Assembly: GCA_007119305.1 (NCBI GenBank)
Contig: SKPY01000416.1
Coordinates: 1 to 8,887, forward strand
Length of the DNA stretch: 8,887 bases
Reading direction: 5' to 3'
Source of the DNA: Nitriliruptorales bacterium
GTDB lineage: Bacteria; Actinomycetota; Nitriliruptoria; Euzebyales; Egibacteraceae
Every line of letters begins with the position of its first letter. The first letter of the stretch is position 1. The notes under the pieces are model-generated. The model saw only the letters and a list, made by a program, of their open reading frames with translations, did no database searches and was not told the DNA's origin. The position numbers and the translations under genes are program-made. Shown piece by piece: positions 1 to 6,812 of this stretch.

Positions 1-521
1 AGCTCGTCACGAGGCCGGCCGAGATGGGCCTCGGCTGCTTTGTTCACGTAGGTGAAGCGCCAGCTCCTGTCGAGTGCGGTGAAGCCGTCGCTCACGCTCT
101 CGAGCAGCTGGCGTGCCTCCTCCTCGGCCTCACGCAGCGCCCGCTCCGCCCGGCGCAGGGGCGTGACGTCGCGCATCGCCGACAGGTGCACTCCCGGCCG
201 CACGTTCGCGGTGGCGCGGTACTCGACCTCGACGGTCGTGCCGTCCGGGCGCCGGATGGTGTAGGCGCCGGCGAGCTCGCCTGCGGCCAGGAACTCGCGC
301 CACAGCTCCGCCGCGGCGACGTCCCCCGCGGACACGTCGGCGATCGAGGCGCCGAGCAGGTCGTTCCGCGAGCGGCCCAGCAGCCGGGTGGCGGCCGGGT
401 TGGCGTCCAGGTAGCGGCCGTCGTCGTCGGCCAGCAGGAGCGCGTCGAGGGAACGCTCGAACACCGCCCGGAACGTGTCGTCCCAGCGGTGCTCGTGCGG
501 TGAGCGGTCGGCGGCGTGCAA
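1..521 (-). CDS. PAS-domain sensor protein, N-terminal part (runs off left edge)
   Basis: This is a signal-sensing protein of which 173 codons are visible; the C-terminal output domain lies outside the window. I start it at the TTG at 521-519 because AAAGGG lies 6 bases before it and no ATG or GTG is in frame just upstream. Residues about 15-130 form one PAS domain: FERSLDALLLADDDGRYLD, then NPAATRLLG, a sheet with RRPDGTTVEVEYR, and the PAC-like end MRDVTPLRRAERALREAE. A short helical linker (about 128-140) leads into a second PAS domain starting LLESVSDGFTALDRSWRFTY and cut at the edge. No signal peptide or membrane segment is seen, so the visible part is cytoplasmic. Tandem PAS domains of this kind usually precede a histidine kinase, GGDEF/EAL or PP2C phosphatase (SpoIIE) module; which one cannot be told. 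It diverges from the membrane-protein gene at 792. Confidence 0.88.
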   Translation of the reverse strand, partial: MHAADRSPHEHRWDDTFRAVFERSLDALLLADDDGRYLDANPAATRLLGRSRNDLLGASIADVSAGDVAAAELWREFLAAGELAGAYTIRRPDGTTVEVEYRATANVRPGVHLSAMRDVTPLRRAERALREAEEEARQLLESVSDGFTALDRSWRFTYVNKAAEAHLGRPRDE

Positions 522-684
522 CGGCGGCCCTTTCGTGGCAGCTCCCCCGGACGCCGCCCCATGCTCGGGCGAGGGGCAAGCCGTCCTCAGGGTCGATCGG
601 CCCTGCCCGTCGCGGACGTTGCGCCCTGGCCAGCACCGACGCCGCGACGGTAGCGCATGCTGTGTCCGCCCGGGGGGCCGGTTG

Positions 685-779
685 CAGCACCTGGCCGGCC
701 GGATTGCACGTCCCCGTCGACGGTGGCTGCGTGCGCCAGCACCTGGGCTGCCCGGATTGCGCGCCCCCGCCGACGGTGG
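685..779. repeat. Tandem imperfect direct repeat, 42/43-nt units, 52-nt period
   Basis: Copy A (685-726) and copy B (737-779) both begin CAGCACCTGG, share CCGGATTGC in the middle and end with CGACGGTGG. They differ by a few transitions and a short length change after the first block. Copies start 52 bases apart, close to five helical turns, so the same DNA face would be presented twice. They lie in the 270-base gap between the divergent PAS-sensor and membrane-protein genes, and copy B ends just before the membrane-protein start. The rest of the gap shows no convincing gene. A regulatory binding-site pair or a local duplication are both possible. Confidence 0.75.
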
Positions 780-791
780 ATGATTGGCGCC

Positions 792-1409
792 ATGAGCGAG
801 CCTGCAGGTCGCAACGGCGACGAACCCGTCGGCGCGGGTACACGCACCCTGCTGCCGGGGTTCGCCTTCCTGCTCCTCGGCGCGTCGCACCTGCTCGCCC
901 TGGCGGTGCCGATCCTGGTCGTCGTGGTCCGCATCCAGATCGGGGGCGAGCCCCGCCCGAGTGACGCCGCACTCGCCTTCGTGGTGCTGCTGTGGTGGAG
1001 CGGCTGGGTCACCGGCGGGTCGGCCAGCGTCGCGCAGCGGCTCGGAGCGGACCGCGCGCGGGGGGTGACCGCCGCGGCGGCCTTCATGGCCGGGTTCCTC
1101 CTGACGGGGGTGATCGGGGTGCTCGCGGCTGCCGCAGGGCTCGTCCCGCAGGGGCTGCGCCCGCCGATCATGGGGGTCGGTCTCGGCCTTCAGCTCCTCG
1201 TGCTGCTCACGCCCCGCACGCGTGCCGCGAGCGCCTGGCGGGTCGGCCTGCCGGTCGTCGCGGACCTGCTCGCCGCGGCGCTGCCGGGCCCCGGGGCGGT
1301 GGACCAGATCAGCTGGCAGTTCGTGGCGGGCCCGCTGTGGCTCGCGCTCGCGCTGTGGGCCGTGCTGCGGCTCGAACGCCGCCTCGCGCCTCCCCCCTCA
1401 CCGCCCTGA
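792..1409 (+). CDS. Putative multi-pass membrane protein, function unknown
   Basis: This is a 205-residue, very hydrophobic protein that I do not recognise. Hydrophobic stretches at about residues 22-48, 59-78, 92-117, 124-141 and 176-194, with a weaker one at 153-165, suggest five or six membrane helices. A short polar N-terminus (about 18 residues) precedes the first helix, and the tail is Arg- and Pro-rich (LRLERRLAPPPSPP). No catalytic motif is visible. I chose the ATG at 792. An in-frame ATG at 780 is possible but has no ribosome site at a workable distance, while GGTGGA at 774-779 precedes 792 with long spacing. The frame stays open upstream to 657, but that stretch is the direct-repeat DNA and does not read like protein. 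It is divergent from the PAS gene, and an inverted repeat covers its stop codon. Confidence 0.82.
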   Translation: MSEPAGRNGDEPVGAGTRTLLPGFAFLLLGASHLLALAVPILVVVVRIQIGGEPRPSDAALAFVVLLWWSGWVTGGSASVAQRLGADRARGVTAAAAFMAGFLLTGVIGVLAAAAGLVPQGLRPPIMGVGLGLQLLVLLTPRTRAASAWRVGLPVVADLLAAALPGPGAVDQISWQFVAGPLWLALALWAVLRLERRLAPPPSPP

Positions 1410-1415
1410 GGGCGG
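1401..1415 (+). terminator. Short GC hairpin at the stop codon of the membrane-protein gene
   Basis: CCGCCC and GGGCGG pair perfectly around TGA, the stop codon of the upstream gene. No T-run follows, so a classical intrinsic terminator is not shown; high-GC actinobacteria often use hairpins without a U-tract. It lies in the 49-base gap of a convergent gene pair, where termination from both sides is expected. Confidence 0.35.
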
Positions 1416-1458
1416 CCCTGCCGCGTCGGGTGCTGGAGGTTGCCGCGCGGGCGTGCCC

Positions 1459-2523
1459 CTACCGGCTCGGGGCGAACACGGCCTTGACCATGCCGGGCTC
1501 GCGCGCGGCAAAGTGGGCGTAGGTCGCGGGGCCGTCGGCCAGGGGTACGGCGGGGTGGGTGACGACCGCCGCGCTCGGCACGGCCAGGCGCCCGCTGGTG
1601 ACGAGGGGCAGCAGGCGGTCGAGCAGCGAGCGCACCGGAGCACGCCCGACGCGGACGGTGAGGTTCGCGTCGTAGGCCTCGACCGGGGTGAACCCGAAGC
1701 GCTGCCCCGTCTGGACCGCGATCATGGACAGCGTCGCCCCGGGACGTGCCAGCCTGCTGGCGAGACGCTGGGCGGCGGGCGTGCCGGCGGACTCGATCAC
1801 CGCCGCTGCTCCGCCCGCAAGGAGGTCGTGCGCGGCGGCGCACGCCGCGTCGGGATGCGCAGTCGCCGCGCCGAGCCCGGCGGCGCGTGCCCGGCGACCG
1901 TCCACCGGGTCGACGGCAAGGATGGTGCCCGCCCCCATGTGACCGGCAGCGACGACCGCACACAGACCGACAGCGCCGAGGCCGACGACGGCGACCGGGT
2001 CTCCGGGGGTGATCGCGGCCCGCTCCGCGGCGTACCAGCCCGTGGGCAGGTTGTCGGTCAGCAGCAGCGCCTCGACGTCGGTGAGTCCTTGCGGGGCCGG
2101 CACGAGCGTCCCGTCTGCCAGCGGCACGCGGACGAGCTCCGCCTGGCCGCCCCCGAGGGCTGGGACCTCGGGCTCGTCGGCCGGGCCGTACCCGAACAGC
2201 GCCCCGCGCCGGCAGCGCGCGGTCAACGACCGGCGGCACTCGGGACACGTCCCGCAGGAGGTTGTGAACGGCACGAGCACCCGGTCGCCCGCGCGCACCC
2301 GCCGCACCTCGGCGCCGGCGGCGACCACCTCCCCGACGGCCTCGTGCCCGGCCACCACGCCGAAGCGGACCGCTTCGCGGCCCTCGAACGGGTGCAGGTC
2401 CGACCCGCACAGGCCGGCGCGGCTGACGGCCACGATGGCGTCGGTGGCCTCCACGATCGTCGGGTCGGGCAGGTCGGTGCGGTGCTCGATCCGCCGCACG
2501 CCCGCCAGCACCAGCCCGTGCAT
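1459..2523 (-). CDS. Zinc-dependent alcohol dehydrogenase (MDR family)
   Basis: This is a cytoplasmic 354-residue medium-chain dehydrogenase that should oxidise an alcohol or polyol, or reduce the matching carbonyl, with a nicotinamide cofactor. The catalytic-zinc signature is complete: Cys39 in AGLCGSDLH, His60-Glu61 in AGHE and probably Asp157 in TDNLPTGWY. The structural-zinc loop is complete with Cys90, Cys93, Cys96 and Cys104. The Rossmann fold shows GLGAVG (181-186) and Asp205 at the end of the second strand, which favours NAD over NADP. Overall the sequence resembles the formaldehyde-dehydrogenase-like/threonine-dehydrogenase-like branch, but the substrate cannot be assigned. The ATG at 2523-2521 is preceded by AAGGGAG five bases upstream; the frame is open to 2655 without a better start. 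It stands alone between a convergent membrane-protein gene and a divergent phosphoribosyltransferase gene. Confidence 0.95.
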   Translation of the reverse strand: MHGLVLAGVRRIEHRTDLPDPTIVEATDAIVAVSRAGLCGSDLHPFEGREAVRFGVVAGHEAVGEVVAAGAEVRRVRAGDRVLVPFTTSCGTCPECRRSLTARCRRGALFGYGPADEPEVPALGGGQAELVRVPLADGTLVPAPQGLTDVEALLLTDNLPTGWYAAERAAITPGDPVAVVGLGAVGLCAVVAAGHMGAGTILAVDPVDGRRARAAGLGAATAHPDAACAAAHDLLAGGAAAVIESAGTPAAQRLASRLARPGATLSMIAVQTGQRFGFTPVEAYDANLTVRVGRAPVRSLLDRLLPLVTSGRLAVPSAAVVTHPAVPLADGPATYAHFAAREPGMVKAVFAPSR

Positions 2524-2658
2524 GCACGCTCCCTTGGTGCGTCGGCGGTTCAGGACGCGCTGATCCTCGCACGGCGGTGCGGCCCCCGCGCGTTGCCGGC
2601 CCGCCGAGGCGCCGGGCTCAGGCCGCGGGCGGCTGCTGCCGGCCCGGGTCGCCATTGC

Positions 2659-2672
2659 CGCAGGCGCCTGCG
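2659..2672. promoter_or_regulatory. 14-bp perfect palindrome in a divergent intergenic region
   Basis: CGCAGGCGCCTGCG is its own reverse complement. It lies about 135 bases before the dehydrogenase start and about 105 before the phosphoribosyltransferase start, in the 254-base gap they share. It could bind a dimeric regulator. In DNA this GC-rich a palindrome of this length can arise by chance, so the call is weak. Confidence 0.25.
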
Positions 2673-2777
2673 TGAGCTGTGGCGCCTTGTCCGGTGGCCG
2701 GTTGTCCCATGGGCGGGGAAGCGGACCCGTCGCGTACGCTGGAGGGGTCCCCGTGGCCCGACGACGTGTGGGGTGCC

Positions 2778-3389
2778 ATGCCCGCTGACGCTGCCGCGCC
2801 CGTGCCGAGCTACCTGGGCCGGCGCGAGGCTGCCGAGACGCTGCGCAAGGAGCTGTTCGACGTCATCCGGGCCAAGGGCTACCGCGAGCTGCCCGAACCG
2901 GTGCAGCTTGCTTCGGGGGCGTGGAGCCGCCACTTCGTGGACGGCAAGCGCGCCCTGGCCGCCGGCGCGGACCTCGCCCTGGCGTGCCAGACCATCCTCA
3001 CGCTGCTCGACGACCGCGGCGTCGACTTCGACGCGGTCGGCGGACTGACGATGGGCGCCGATCAGTTCGCCCACGGGGTCGCGTTGCTCGGCGACCGGCG
3101 CTGGTTCGTCGTGCGCAAGGAGCCCAAAGGGCGCGGCACGGCTCAGCAGATCGAGGGCACCGCCCTCGGAAGCGGGGTCCGGGTGCTGCTCGTCGACGAC
3201 GTGGTCAGCACCGGCGGGAGCATCAAGAAGGCCTACGGCATCGTGCGCGACCTCGGTGCGGAGGTCGTGTTCGCGACGACGCTCGTGGACCGGGGCACCA
3301 CCGCCCGGCCCTTCTTCGCCGGGCAAGGCGTGCCCTACGAGCCGCTGTTCACCTACGCCGACTTCGGCATGGAGCCGGTCGGAGGCTGA
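2778..3389 (+). CDS. Orotate phosphoribosyltransferase-like protein
   Basis: This 203-residue type I phosphoribosyltransferase transfers the phosphoribosyl group of PRPP to a base, most likely orotate or a related pyrimidine. The PRPP motif VLLVDDVVSTGGS is at 136-148. The flexible loop VRKEPKGRGTAQQIEG (112-127) matches the RKE.K..G...IEG loop of OPRT enzymes. Upstream blocks PVQLASGAWSRHFVDGK and GGLTMGADQFAHGV also fit OPRT. No other pyrimidine genes are nearby, so a paralogue or salvage role is possible and I give no symbol. I chose ATG 2778 because it leaves a normal family N-terminus; an in-frame GTG at 2766 and upstream ATGs at 2709 and 2679 are alternatives. The ribosome site is weak: the strong GGAGGGG at 2741-2747 instead faces an out-of-frame GTG. 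It ends three bases before the convergent HesB-like gene. Confidence 0.9.
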   Translation: MPADAAAPVPSYLGRREAAETLRKELFDVIRAKGYRELPEPVQLASGAWSRHFVDGKRALAAGADLALACQTILTLLDDRGVDFDAVGGLTMGADQFAHGVALLGDRRWFVVRKEPKGRGTAQQIEGTALGSGVRVLLVDDVVSTGGSIKKAYGIVRDLGAEVVFATTLVDRGTTARPFFAGQGVPYEPLFTYADFGMEPVGG

Positions 3390-3392
3390 CGG

Positions 3393-3683
3393 TCAGCCGT
3401 CCTGCGGCTTGATGACCAGCCCGGGACCGTCGGGGGTCTGCTCGATGTCGATCTCGGCGTCCGCGAGCGGCTCGGCGATCTCCGGTGCGATGTAGACCGA
3501 CGTCCCGGCCTGCTCGGTGACCGCATCACCCTCCTGCGGCTCGTCGGCGAACGCGAGGGAGACCTCGACCTCGCCAGACGGGCTCGTCTCGCCGAAGACC
3601 CGTACCCCGAACGTCTCGGGGAGGTCCTGGGCGGTGCGAGCTTGTTCGAGTGCGGCGGCAGCCGCGTCGGATACCTGGAGCAT
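3393..3683 (-). CDS. HesB/IscA-like protein lacking all cysteines
   Basis: This is a 96-residue acidic protein with the size and beta-rich pattern of A-type iron-sulfur carriers: MLQVSDAAAAALEQ at the start, GVRVFGE, VEVSLAFADEP, DAVTEQAGTSVYIAPE and IEQTPDGPGLVIKP at the end. True IscA/SufA/ErpA proteins bind Fe-S or iron through three conserved cysteines (one near residue 35, and C-G-C near the C-terminus). This protein has no cysteine at all, so it cannot carry a cluster in the usual way. Cysteine-free relatives annotated as HesB are known in actinobacteria and their role is unclear. GAGAGGG lies 7 bases before the ATG at 3683. It is tail-to-tail with the phosphoribosyltransferase gene and transcribed away from nagA. 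Confidence 0.85.
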   Translation of the reverse strand: MLQVSDAAAAALEQARTAQDLPETFGVRVFGETSPSGEVEVSLAFADEPQEGDAVTEQAGTSVYIAPEIAEPLADAEIDIEQTPDGPGLVIKPQDG

Positions 3684-3767
3684 GGTGGAGCCCTCTCGGG
3701 TAGATGGCAGACCTCCACCGTAGGCGCCCGCGGCGCGCACGTCGACCGCTGCGTGGGGAGCGTGCCG

Positions 3768-3794
3768 CGGGGGCGACACGAGACCGCGCCCCCG
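3768..3794. repeat. GC-rich inverted repeat between hesB-like and nagA genes
   Basis: CGGGGGCG (3768-3775) and CGCCCCCG (3787-3794) are perfect reverse complements with an 11-base spacer. It lies in the divergent control region, about 20 bases upstream of the dre-like operator of nagA. It could be a regulator site or an RNA hairpin in a leader. No T-run follows on either strand. Confidence 0.4.
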
Positions 3795-3813
3795 GCCAGA
3801 GCCTGACGAGCAC

Positions 3814-3829
3814 AGTGGTATGGTCCAAT
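3814..3829. promoter_or_regulatory. dre-like operator (DasR/NagR type) upstream of nagA
   Basis: AGTGGTATGGTCCAAT matches the DasR responsive-element consensus AGTGGTCTAGACCACT at 12 of 16 positions, including the full left arm AGTGGT and CCA in the right arm. It overlaps TATGGT (3819-3824), a plausible -10 hexamer, so a bound repressor would block RNA polymerase; I see no good -35. The nagA start is 35 bases downstream. In Streptomyces, DasR is a GntR-family repressor released by glucosamine-6-phosphate, the product of NagA. Confidence 0.75.
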
Positions 3830-3864
3830 GTTCGGCAGTGGGCACCGCTCGGGAAGGCCACAGC

Positions 3865-4968
3865 ATGGAGCAGCTCGGGGTCGGCGCGGCCCTCGTCGAT
3901 GGGGAGCTCGTGGCCGGCGACGTGGCGCTGGACGGCGGGCGTGTGCACCAGGTCGGGGTTCCTGTCTCCGGCGGGCACGGCCTCGCAGTCCCCGGCTTCG
4001 TCGACCTCCAGGTCAACGGCTTCGCCGGCGTCGACTTCCTCGACCCCGGAGCCGACGGCTACGGCAGGGCCGCCGACGCCCTGCTCACCACCGGGGTGAC
4101 CGCCTACCAGCCGACCTTCATCTGCTCGCCCGAGTCCACGTACCGCAGCGCACTGGCCGCGGCGGCCGCGGCGCAGCGCAGCGTGCCCGCCCCGCGGCTG
4201 CTCGGCGTCCATCTCGAAGGGCCGTTCCTGTCGCCGGCCTTCCCCGGTGCCCACGACCCTGCGCACATCATCCCGCCGGACCATGCGCTCGCGGAGCGTC
4301 TGTGCGCTGGCGGGCCGGTGACCTACATGACGCTCGCGCCGGAGCAGCCCGGAGCCCTGGAGCTCGTGAGCCACCTGGTGCGGCAGGGGATCACCGTCGC
4401 TCTCGGCCACTGCGACGCCGGTGCCGAGACGGCCCACGCGGCGTTCGACCGTGGGGCGCGGGCCGTCACACACCTCCACAACGCCCAGCGGCGCTGGCGC
4501 GCCAGGGATCCCGGCGTCGCCGGGGTGGCGCTGACCCGCCGTGACGTCGTCGTCCAGGCCATCGTCGACGGGATCCACCTCGCGCGGGAAACCACCTTGG
4601 CGGCGTTCTCCGCCGCCCGCGGCCGCTTCGCGCTCGTCACCGACGCGATCGAGGCAGCCGGTCTGCCGTCCGGCACCTACCGCCTGGGTGACCGCGAGGT
4701 CGAGGTCGCCGACGGTGCGGTCCGCCTGGCCGACGGCACCCTGGCCGGCAGCGTGCTCACGATGGACGTGGCCGTGCGCAACCTCGTCGACCTCGGTATC
4801 CCGATCGTGGAGGCGGTCGAGGCCGCCACCCGCGTGCCCGCGGGCCTGGTCGGGCGCCCCGAGCTCGGCACCCTGCGGCCCGGCACGCCGGCCGACATCG
4901 TGGTCCTCGACGACGACCTCCGTGTCGTCCGCACGCTCGTGGACGGCGTCGTGCGCGGCGCCGCCTGA
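3865..4968 (+). CDS. nagA: N-acetylglucosamine-6-phosphate deacetylase
   Basis: NagA hydrolyses GlcNAc-6-phosphate to glucosamine-6-phosphate and acetate in the cytoplasm, the first step after PTS uptake of GlcNAc and also used in cell-wall amino-sugar recycling. The 367 residues form a full amidohydrolase. Visible features are GFVDLQVNG (44-52, with the Q.N of the NagA family), metal ligand Glu118 in HLEGPF, His182 in GHCDAG, His203 in THLHNA, DGIH (235-238), catalytic Asp260 in VTDAIEAAG, and the C-terminal PADIVVLD that closes the small beta domain. The family usually has THLFNAM where this protein has THLHNAQ, an uncommon change beside the substrate pocket. GGGAAGG lies 7 bases before ATG 3865; an upstream in-frame GTG at 3820 falls inside the operator and is rejected. 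A dre-like operator lies just upstream. It converges on ptsI with 24 bases between. Confidence 0.96.
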   Translation: MEQLGVGAALVDGELVAGDVALDGGRVHQVGVPVSGGHGLAVPGFVDLQVNGFAGVDFLDPGADGYGRAADALLTTGVTAYQPTFICSPESTYRSALAAAAAAQRSVPAPRLLGVHLEGPFLSPAFPGAHDPAHIIPPDHALAERLCAGGPVTYMTLAPEQPGALELVSHLVRQGITVALGHCDAGAETAHAAFDRGARAVTHLHNAQRRWRARDPGVAGVALTRRDVVVQAIVDGIHLARETTLAAFSAARGRFALVTDAIEAAGLPSGTYRLGDREVEVADGAVRLADGTLAGSVLTMDVAVRNLVDLGIPIVEAVEAATRVPAGLVGRPELGTLRPGTPADIVVLDDDLRVVRTLVDGVVRGAA

Positions 4969-4992
4969 CACCCGTCCGCCGGCCCAGGATGG

Positions 4993-6699
4993 TCAGCCGA
5001 GCAGGGTCTCCGCGATGGTGCGGACCTCCGCGGTGGTGGTGGCCTCGAGCGCCCTCGCGGCCGCGTGCTGGCACTCGGCGAGCGCGTGCGTGCGCAGTGC
5101 GGCGCGCACCTCGAGCAGCGCCCCGGTGCCCATCGACAGCTCGGTCACGCCGAGGCCGACGGCGAGCAGCGCCCATCCCGGGTCGCCGGCGGATTCGCCG
5201 CACACCCCGACCCAGGTCCGGTGGGGCTGCGCCGCAGCGCACACCTGGGCGACGGCGCGCAGCACGGCCGGCGCGAACGGGTCCTGCAGCGCGGCGAGCC
5301 GGCCCTCCTGACGGTCGGCGGCGTGCAGGTACTGGGTGAGGTCGTTCGTGCCGATCGACAGGAAGTCGCAGCGTTCGGCGAGGTCGCCCGCCACCAGCAC
5401 CGCAGCCGGCACCTCGAGCATCACCCCGACCTCGAGGCCCGCCGCACGCGCGCCGGCGGCCTCGGCCCGCTCGATGAACCAGTCGGCCTCCTCCACGCTG
5501 GCCACCATCGGCGCCATGACGGCGAGCCGCCGGTCCGTCGCACCCGAAGGTTCGGCAGATGCCGGGGCTGCTCGAGCTGCGCGCACCACCGCCCGCAGCT
5601 GGGTGTCGAGCAGCTCAGGATGTTGCCGCGCCAGGCGGATCCCCCGGACCCCGAGCGCCGGGTTCGGTCCTGACTGCATGTCCAGGAAGGGGATCGGCTT
5701 GTCCGCCCCGAAGTCGAAGGTCCGCACCACCACCCGCCCGCGCCCGCACAGCGCCGCCAGCTCCTCGAACAGCGCCGCCTGCTCGTCCTCGCTCGGCGGG
5801 TGCCGGCGGTCGACGTAGACGAACTCCGTGCGCAGCAGCCCGACCCCCTCGGCGCCCTCGCCGAGCGCCGCGCGCAGCTCGGCGGCGCCGGCGACGTTGG
5901 CGGCGACTTCGACACGGTGCCCGTCCGCCGTCGCCGCCGGACCTGAGCCGGCCTGCTCGCGCAGGGCGGCGCGGCGCGCCGCCTGCGCCTCGACGTGGGC
6001 GGCCAGCCCCGCCTGCTCCACCGCCTCCGCCCCGACGTAGACGACACCCTCGTCCCCGTCGACGCCCACGGTCGCATCAGCGACGGCGGCGAGCAGTCCC
6101 TCGACGGCGACGACGGCGGGGACTCCGAGCTCGCGGGCGAGGATGGCGGTGTGGCTGGTGCGGCTGCCCTCCTCGGTCACGAGCGCCCGGACCTGCGTGG
6201 GGTCGAGCCCCGCGGTGTCGGCCGGCGCGAGGTCCCGGGCGACGATGACCGCCGGGTGGTCAGGCGCCTGCTGTGTCTCCTCGAGGCCGAGCAGCCTGCG
6301 GGCGATGCGCTGGCAGACATCGCGCACGTCCGCGGCCCGTGCCGCGAGGTAGGCGTTGTCGCTGGCCTCCAGGGCCGTCGCGTAGGTCTCGCCGGCCTCG
6401 ACGACCGCCCGCGCAGGTCCGCTCCCGGTATGGACCGCGGCGGCCGCCGCCTCGGCGAGCTCGGGATCGAGCGCCATGGCCGCCTGCGCCTCGAGCACAT
6501 CCGTCGCCTCGCCCGACGCGGCGGCCGCGCGGGCTTCGAGGTCCGCCGCGACGGCGTCCATCCCCTCGCGCAGGCGTGTCACCGCGGTGTCGGGGTCCGT
6601 CACGGGCTCGGCATCGAGGTCGAGCTCGGCCCGGGTCCACACCCACGCCGGGCCGACCCCGACGCCGGGAGAGGCCGCGACCCCGCGCAGCGTGGTCAA
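4993..6699 (-). CDS. ptsI: PTS Enzyme I (phosphoenolpyruvate-protein phosphotransferase)
   Basis: Enzyme I takes phosphate from phosphoenolpyruvate onto a histidine and passes it to HPr, starting the phosphotransferase sugar-uptake chain. The 568 residues are close to the 575 of E. coli EI. The N-terminal helical HPr-binding domain is followed by the active site GSRTSHTAILARELGVP with phospho-acceptor His183. The C-terminal PEP-binding barrel shows GVGLLRTEFVY (Arg290), RTFDFGADKP, NPALGVRGIRL, Mg ligands Glu429 (MLEVPAA) and Asp453 (GTNDLTQY), and Cys500 in VCGESAGDP. I start it at the TTG at 6699-6697: AGGGAGG ends four bases before it and the family N-terminus LRGVAASPGVGVGPA follows at once. 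The frame is open to 7224, but the extension crosses the operator and the toxin gene and is not protein-like. A dre-like site lies about 50 bases upstream. Its partner HPr is at 8773. Confidence 0.96.
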   Translation of the reverse strand: MTTLRGVAASPGVGVGPAWVWTRAELDLDAEPVTDPDTAVTRLREGMDAVAADLEARAAAASGEATDVLEAQAAMALDPELAEAAAAAVHTGSGPARAVVEAGETYATALEASDNAYLAARAADVRDVCQRIARRLLGLEETQQAPDHPAVIVARDLAPADTAGLDPTQVRALVTEEGSRTSHTAILARELGVPAVVAVEGLLAAVADATVGVDGDEGVVYVGAEAVEQAGLAAHVEAQAARRAALREQAGSGPAATADGHRVEVAANVAGAAELRAALGEGAEGVGLLRTEFVYVDRRHPPSEDEQAALFEELAALCGRGRVVVRTFDFGADKPIPFLDMQSGPNPALGVRGIRLARQHPELLDTQLRAVVRAARAAPASAEPSGATDRRLAVMAPMVASVEEADWFIERAEAAGARAAGLEVGVMLEVPAAVLVAGDLAERCDFLSIGTNDLTQYLHAADRQEGRLAALQDPFAPAVLRAVAQVCAAAQPHRTWVGVCGESAGDPGWALLAVGLGVTELSMGTGALLEVRAALRTHALAECQHAAARALEATTTAEVRTIAETLLG

Positions 6700-6749
6700 G
6701 TGGCCTCCCTGCGCGGTCGGCGGGGTTTGGCGGCGGGCCTGCTGGTCAC

Positions 6750-6765
6750 TGCGGTCTGGTCCATC
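6750..6765. promoter_or_regulatory. dre-like operator upstream of ptsI
   Basis: Read on the plus strand, TGCGGTCTGGTCCATC matches the DasR consensus at 10 of 16 positions, with the core GGTCTGGTCCA matching 9 of 11. It lies about 50 bases before the ptsI start, in the gap between ptsI and the toxin gene. Alone it would be marginal; with two better copies before nagA and the SIS gene it is credible. Confidence 0.6.
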
Positions 6766-6812
6766 GGCTGGGGGTCGCGGTCGCAAGAGGGGCGCCGCCA
6801 TGCTAGTGGCTG

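Noticed and set aside
1709..1717. GTCTGGACC, similar to the dre core
   Set aside because: It lies inside the dehydrogenase coding region, lacks the outer arms of the operator and is not near a start; best explained by chance.
1190..2572. Long Arg/Pro/Gly-rich open frames on both strands across the dehydrogenase region
   Set aside because: They are frame shadows of the GC-rich dehydrogenase gene, with no domain-like sequence and no supporting ribosome sites.
3820..3864. Upstream GTG start for nagA
   Set aside because: It lies inside the operator/-10 region, would likely fall before the transcript start, and adds residues not seen in the family.
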